Of a stretch of DNA of 64,000 nucleotides, positions 63,235 through 64,000 are shown piece by piece; position 1 is the first letter of the stretch, and every line of letters starts with the position of its first letter. The position numbers and the translations under genes were made by a program. Source of the stretch: Achromobacter piechaudii NBRC 102461 (lineage in GTDB: Bacteria > Pseudomonadota > Gammaproteobacteria > Burkholderiales > Burkholderiaceae_B); NCBI RefSeq assembly GCF_001571245.1, contig NZ_BCTK01000006.1, positions 868,001-932,000 on the forward strand, written 5' to 3'. The notes beneath the pieces were generated by a model. The model was given only the letters and a program-made list of their open reading frames with translations, ran no database searches and was not told where the DNA came from.

Positions 63235-64000
63235 GTGTTCGATACCGTACTGATTGCCAATCGAGGCGAAATCGCCGTCCGCGCCATCCGCACCTTGAAG
63301 CGTCTGGGCATCCGCAGCGTCGCCGTGTATTCCGATCCCGACCGCAATGCCGCGCACGTGCGCGAGGCCGACGTGGCCGTGGCGCTGGGCGGCGAGAAGG
63401 CCGCAGACAGCTATCTGCGCATGGACCTGTTGCTGGCCGCCGCGCGTGAGCACGGCGCGCAAGCCATCTACCCCGGTTATGGCTTTCTGTCCGAAAGCGC
63501 CGAATTCGCCGAAGCCTGCGAAGCGGCGGGCATCGCGTTCGTGGGCCCCACGCCCTTGCAGATCCGCGAGTTCGGCCTGAAGCACCGTTCGCGCGAGCTG
63601 GCTGGGCAAGCCGGCGTACCCATGACGCCGGGCACGGGCCTGTTGGCCAGCCTGGGCGAAGCGCTGTCGCAGGCCGAACGCATCGGCTATCCCGTGATGC
63701 TTAAAAGCACGGCGGGCGGCGGCGGCATCGGCCTGTCGCGCTGCGAGAACGAGGCGGAGCTGACCGTTGCTTTCGACAGCGTGCAGCGCATGGGCGAACA
63801 TTTCTTCCGCGATGGCGGCGCGTTCATCGAGCGCTATGTGGATAACGCGCGGCACGTCGAAGTGCAGATCTTCGGCGACGGCGCGGGTCGTGTGCTGGCG
63901 CTGGGCGAGCGCGACTGCTCGGTGCAGCGGCGCAACCAGAAGGTCATCGAGGAAACGCCCGCCCCGCTGCTGCCGGCGGCGACGCGCGCGGCGCTGCTGG
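63235..64000 (+). CDS. uca: Urea carboxylase (5' part; continues past the window)
   Basis: Biotin-dependent enzyme that carboxylates urea to allophanate. Only the first 255 residues of its biotin-carboxylase domain are present: VFDTVLIANRGEIAVRAIRTLK at the start (core IANRGEIAVR), YPGYGFLSESAEFA, KSTAGGGGIGLSRC (ATP-grasp loop) and ERDCSVQRRNQKVIEETPAP (core ERDCSVQRRNQKV). The start is GTG at 63235 with GGGAG upstream, so an ATG-only scan would miss it. Urea carboxylase fits better than acetyl-CoA carboxylase because of the adjoining allophanate hydrolase. No stop before the window end. Confidence 0.9.
   Translation, partial: MFDTVLIANRGEIAVRAIRTLKRLGIRSVAVYSDPDRNAAHVREADVAVALGGEKAADSYLRMDLLLAAAREHGAQAIYPGYGFLSESAEFAEACEAAGIAFVGPTPLQIREFGLKHRSRELAGQAGVPMTPGTGLLASLGEALSQAERIGYPVMLKSTAGGGGIGLSRCENEAELTVAFDSVQRMGEHFFRDGGAFIERYVDNARHVEVQIFGDGAGRVLALGERDCSVQRRNQKVIEETPAPLLPAATRAALL

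Overview
The window is GC-rich, densely packed bacterial chromosome, most likely from the betaproteobacterial family Alcaligenaceae (Achromobacter or Bordetella-like). The evidence is the gene order hurI-hurR-bhuRSTUV for heme uptake, DUF4148 and Bug-type secreted proteins, a RegAB-like two-component pair beside cytochrome bo oxidase, and strong third-position GC bias that produces very long antisense reading frames. I see no rRNA, tRNA, CRISPR array, integrase or insertion sequence. This looks like core and metabolic chromosome, not an island.

Layout. 1-7.4 kb: a LysR regulator facing malic enzyme (maeB), then a LysR / MHS-transporter / M20-hydrolase cassette. 7.4-15.3 kb: two small exported proteins, a methyltransferase, slyX, a PqqU(YncD)-type TonB receptor, a NifQ-like protein and a large exported ankyrin protein. 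15.4-21.4 kb: cyoABCD with RegA/RegB-like regulators on the same strand; two identical-arm dyads of the RegA/PrrA type lie in front of cyoA. 21.5-23.9 kb: a copper-delivery cassette (DUF2946, Sco, PCuAC). 24-28.6 kb: an NlpD-like lipoprotein, a cystine-type amino acid ABC transporter and a P1 peptidase. 28.7-32.7 kb: a HlyIII-like protein, then KynR/kynureninase/permease. 32.7-35.5 kb: a VOC protein with a WYL regulator, an exported protein with two 2H-phosphoesterase motifs, and a CopD-like membrane protein.

35.6-43.6 kb is a complete heme locus: Fur-box promoter, ECF sigma factor, FecR-type antisigma, receptor with signalling domain, cytoplasmic heme protein, and periplasmic/permease/ATPase transporter. 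43.7-50.8 kb: YajQ, a DmlR-like LysR, an Ada-AlkA fusion, a YiiG-like lipoprotein, tartrate/D-malate dehydrogenase, an orphan Bug protein and a PAP2 phosphatase. 50.9-55.3 kb: a DUF2946 / siderophore-receptor / PepSY-membrane-protein operon. 55.4-64 kb: the urea ABC transporter urtABCDE, divergent from allophanate hydrolase and urea carboxylase (cut by the window end).

Main themes are respiration with copper supply to oxidases, metal and heme acquisition (three TonB receptors), and urea nitrogen use by the ATP-dependent carboxylase route. The most interesting sequence-level signals are non-coding: the twin RegA-like dyads before cyoA, a concentric dyad covering the Shine-Dalgarno of allophanate hydrolase, a dyad cluster before the methyltransferase, and a 14-bp perfect inverted repeat before ada-alkA. 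Among proteins, the exported 2H-phosphoesterase-like protein and the NifQ-like protein missing one motif cysteine are the least ordinary. I did not find a convincing wholly new multi-gene system.
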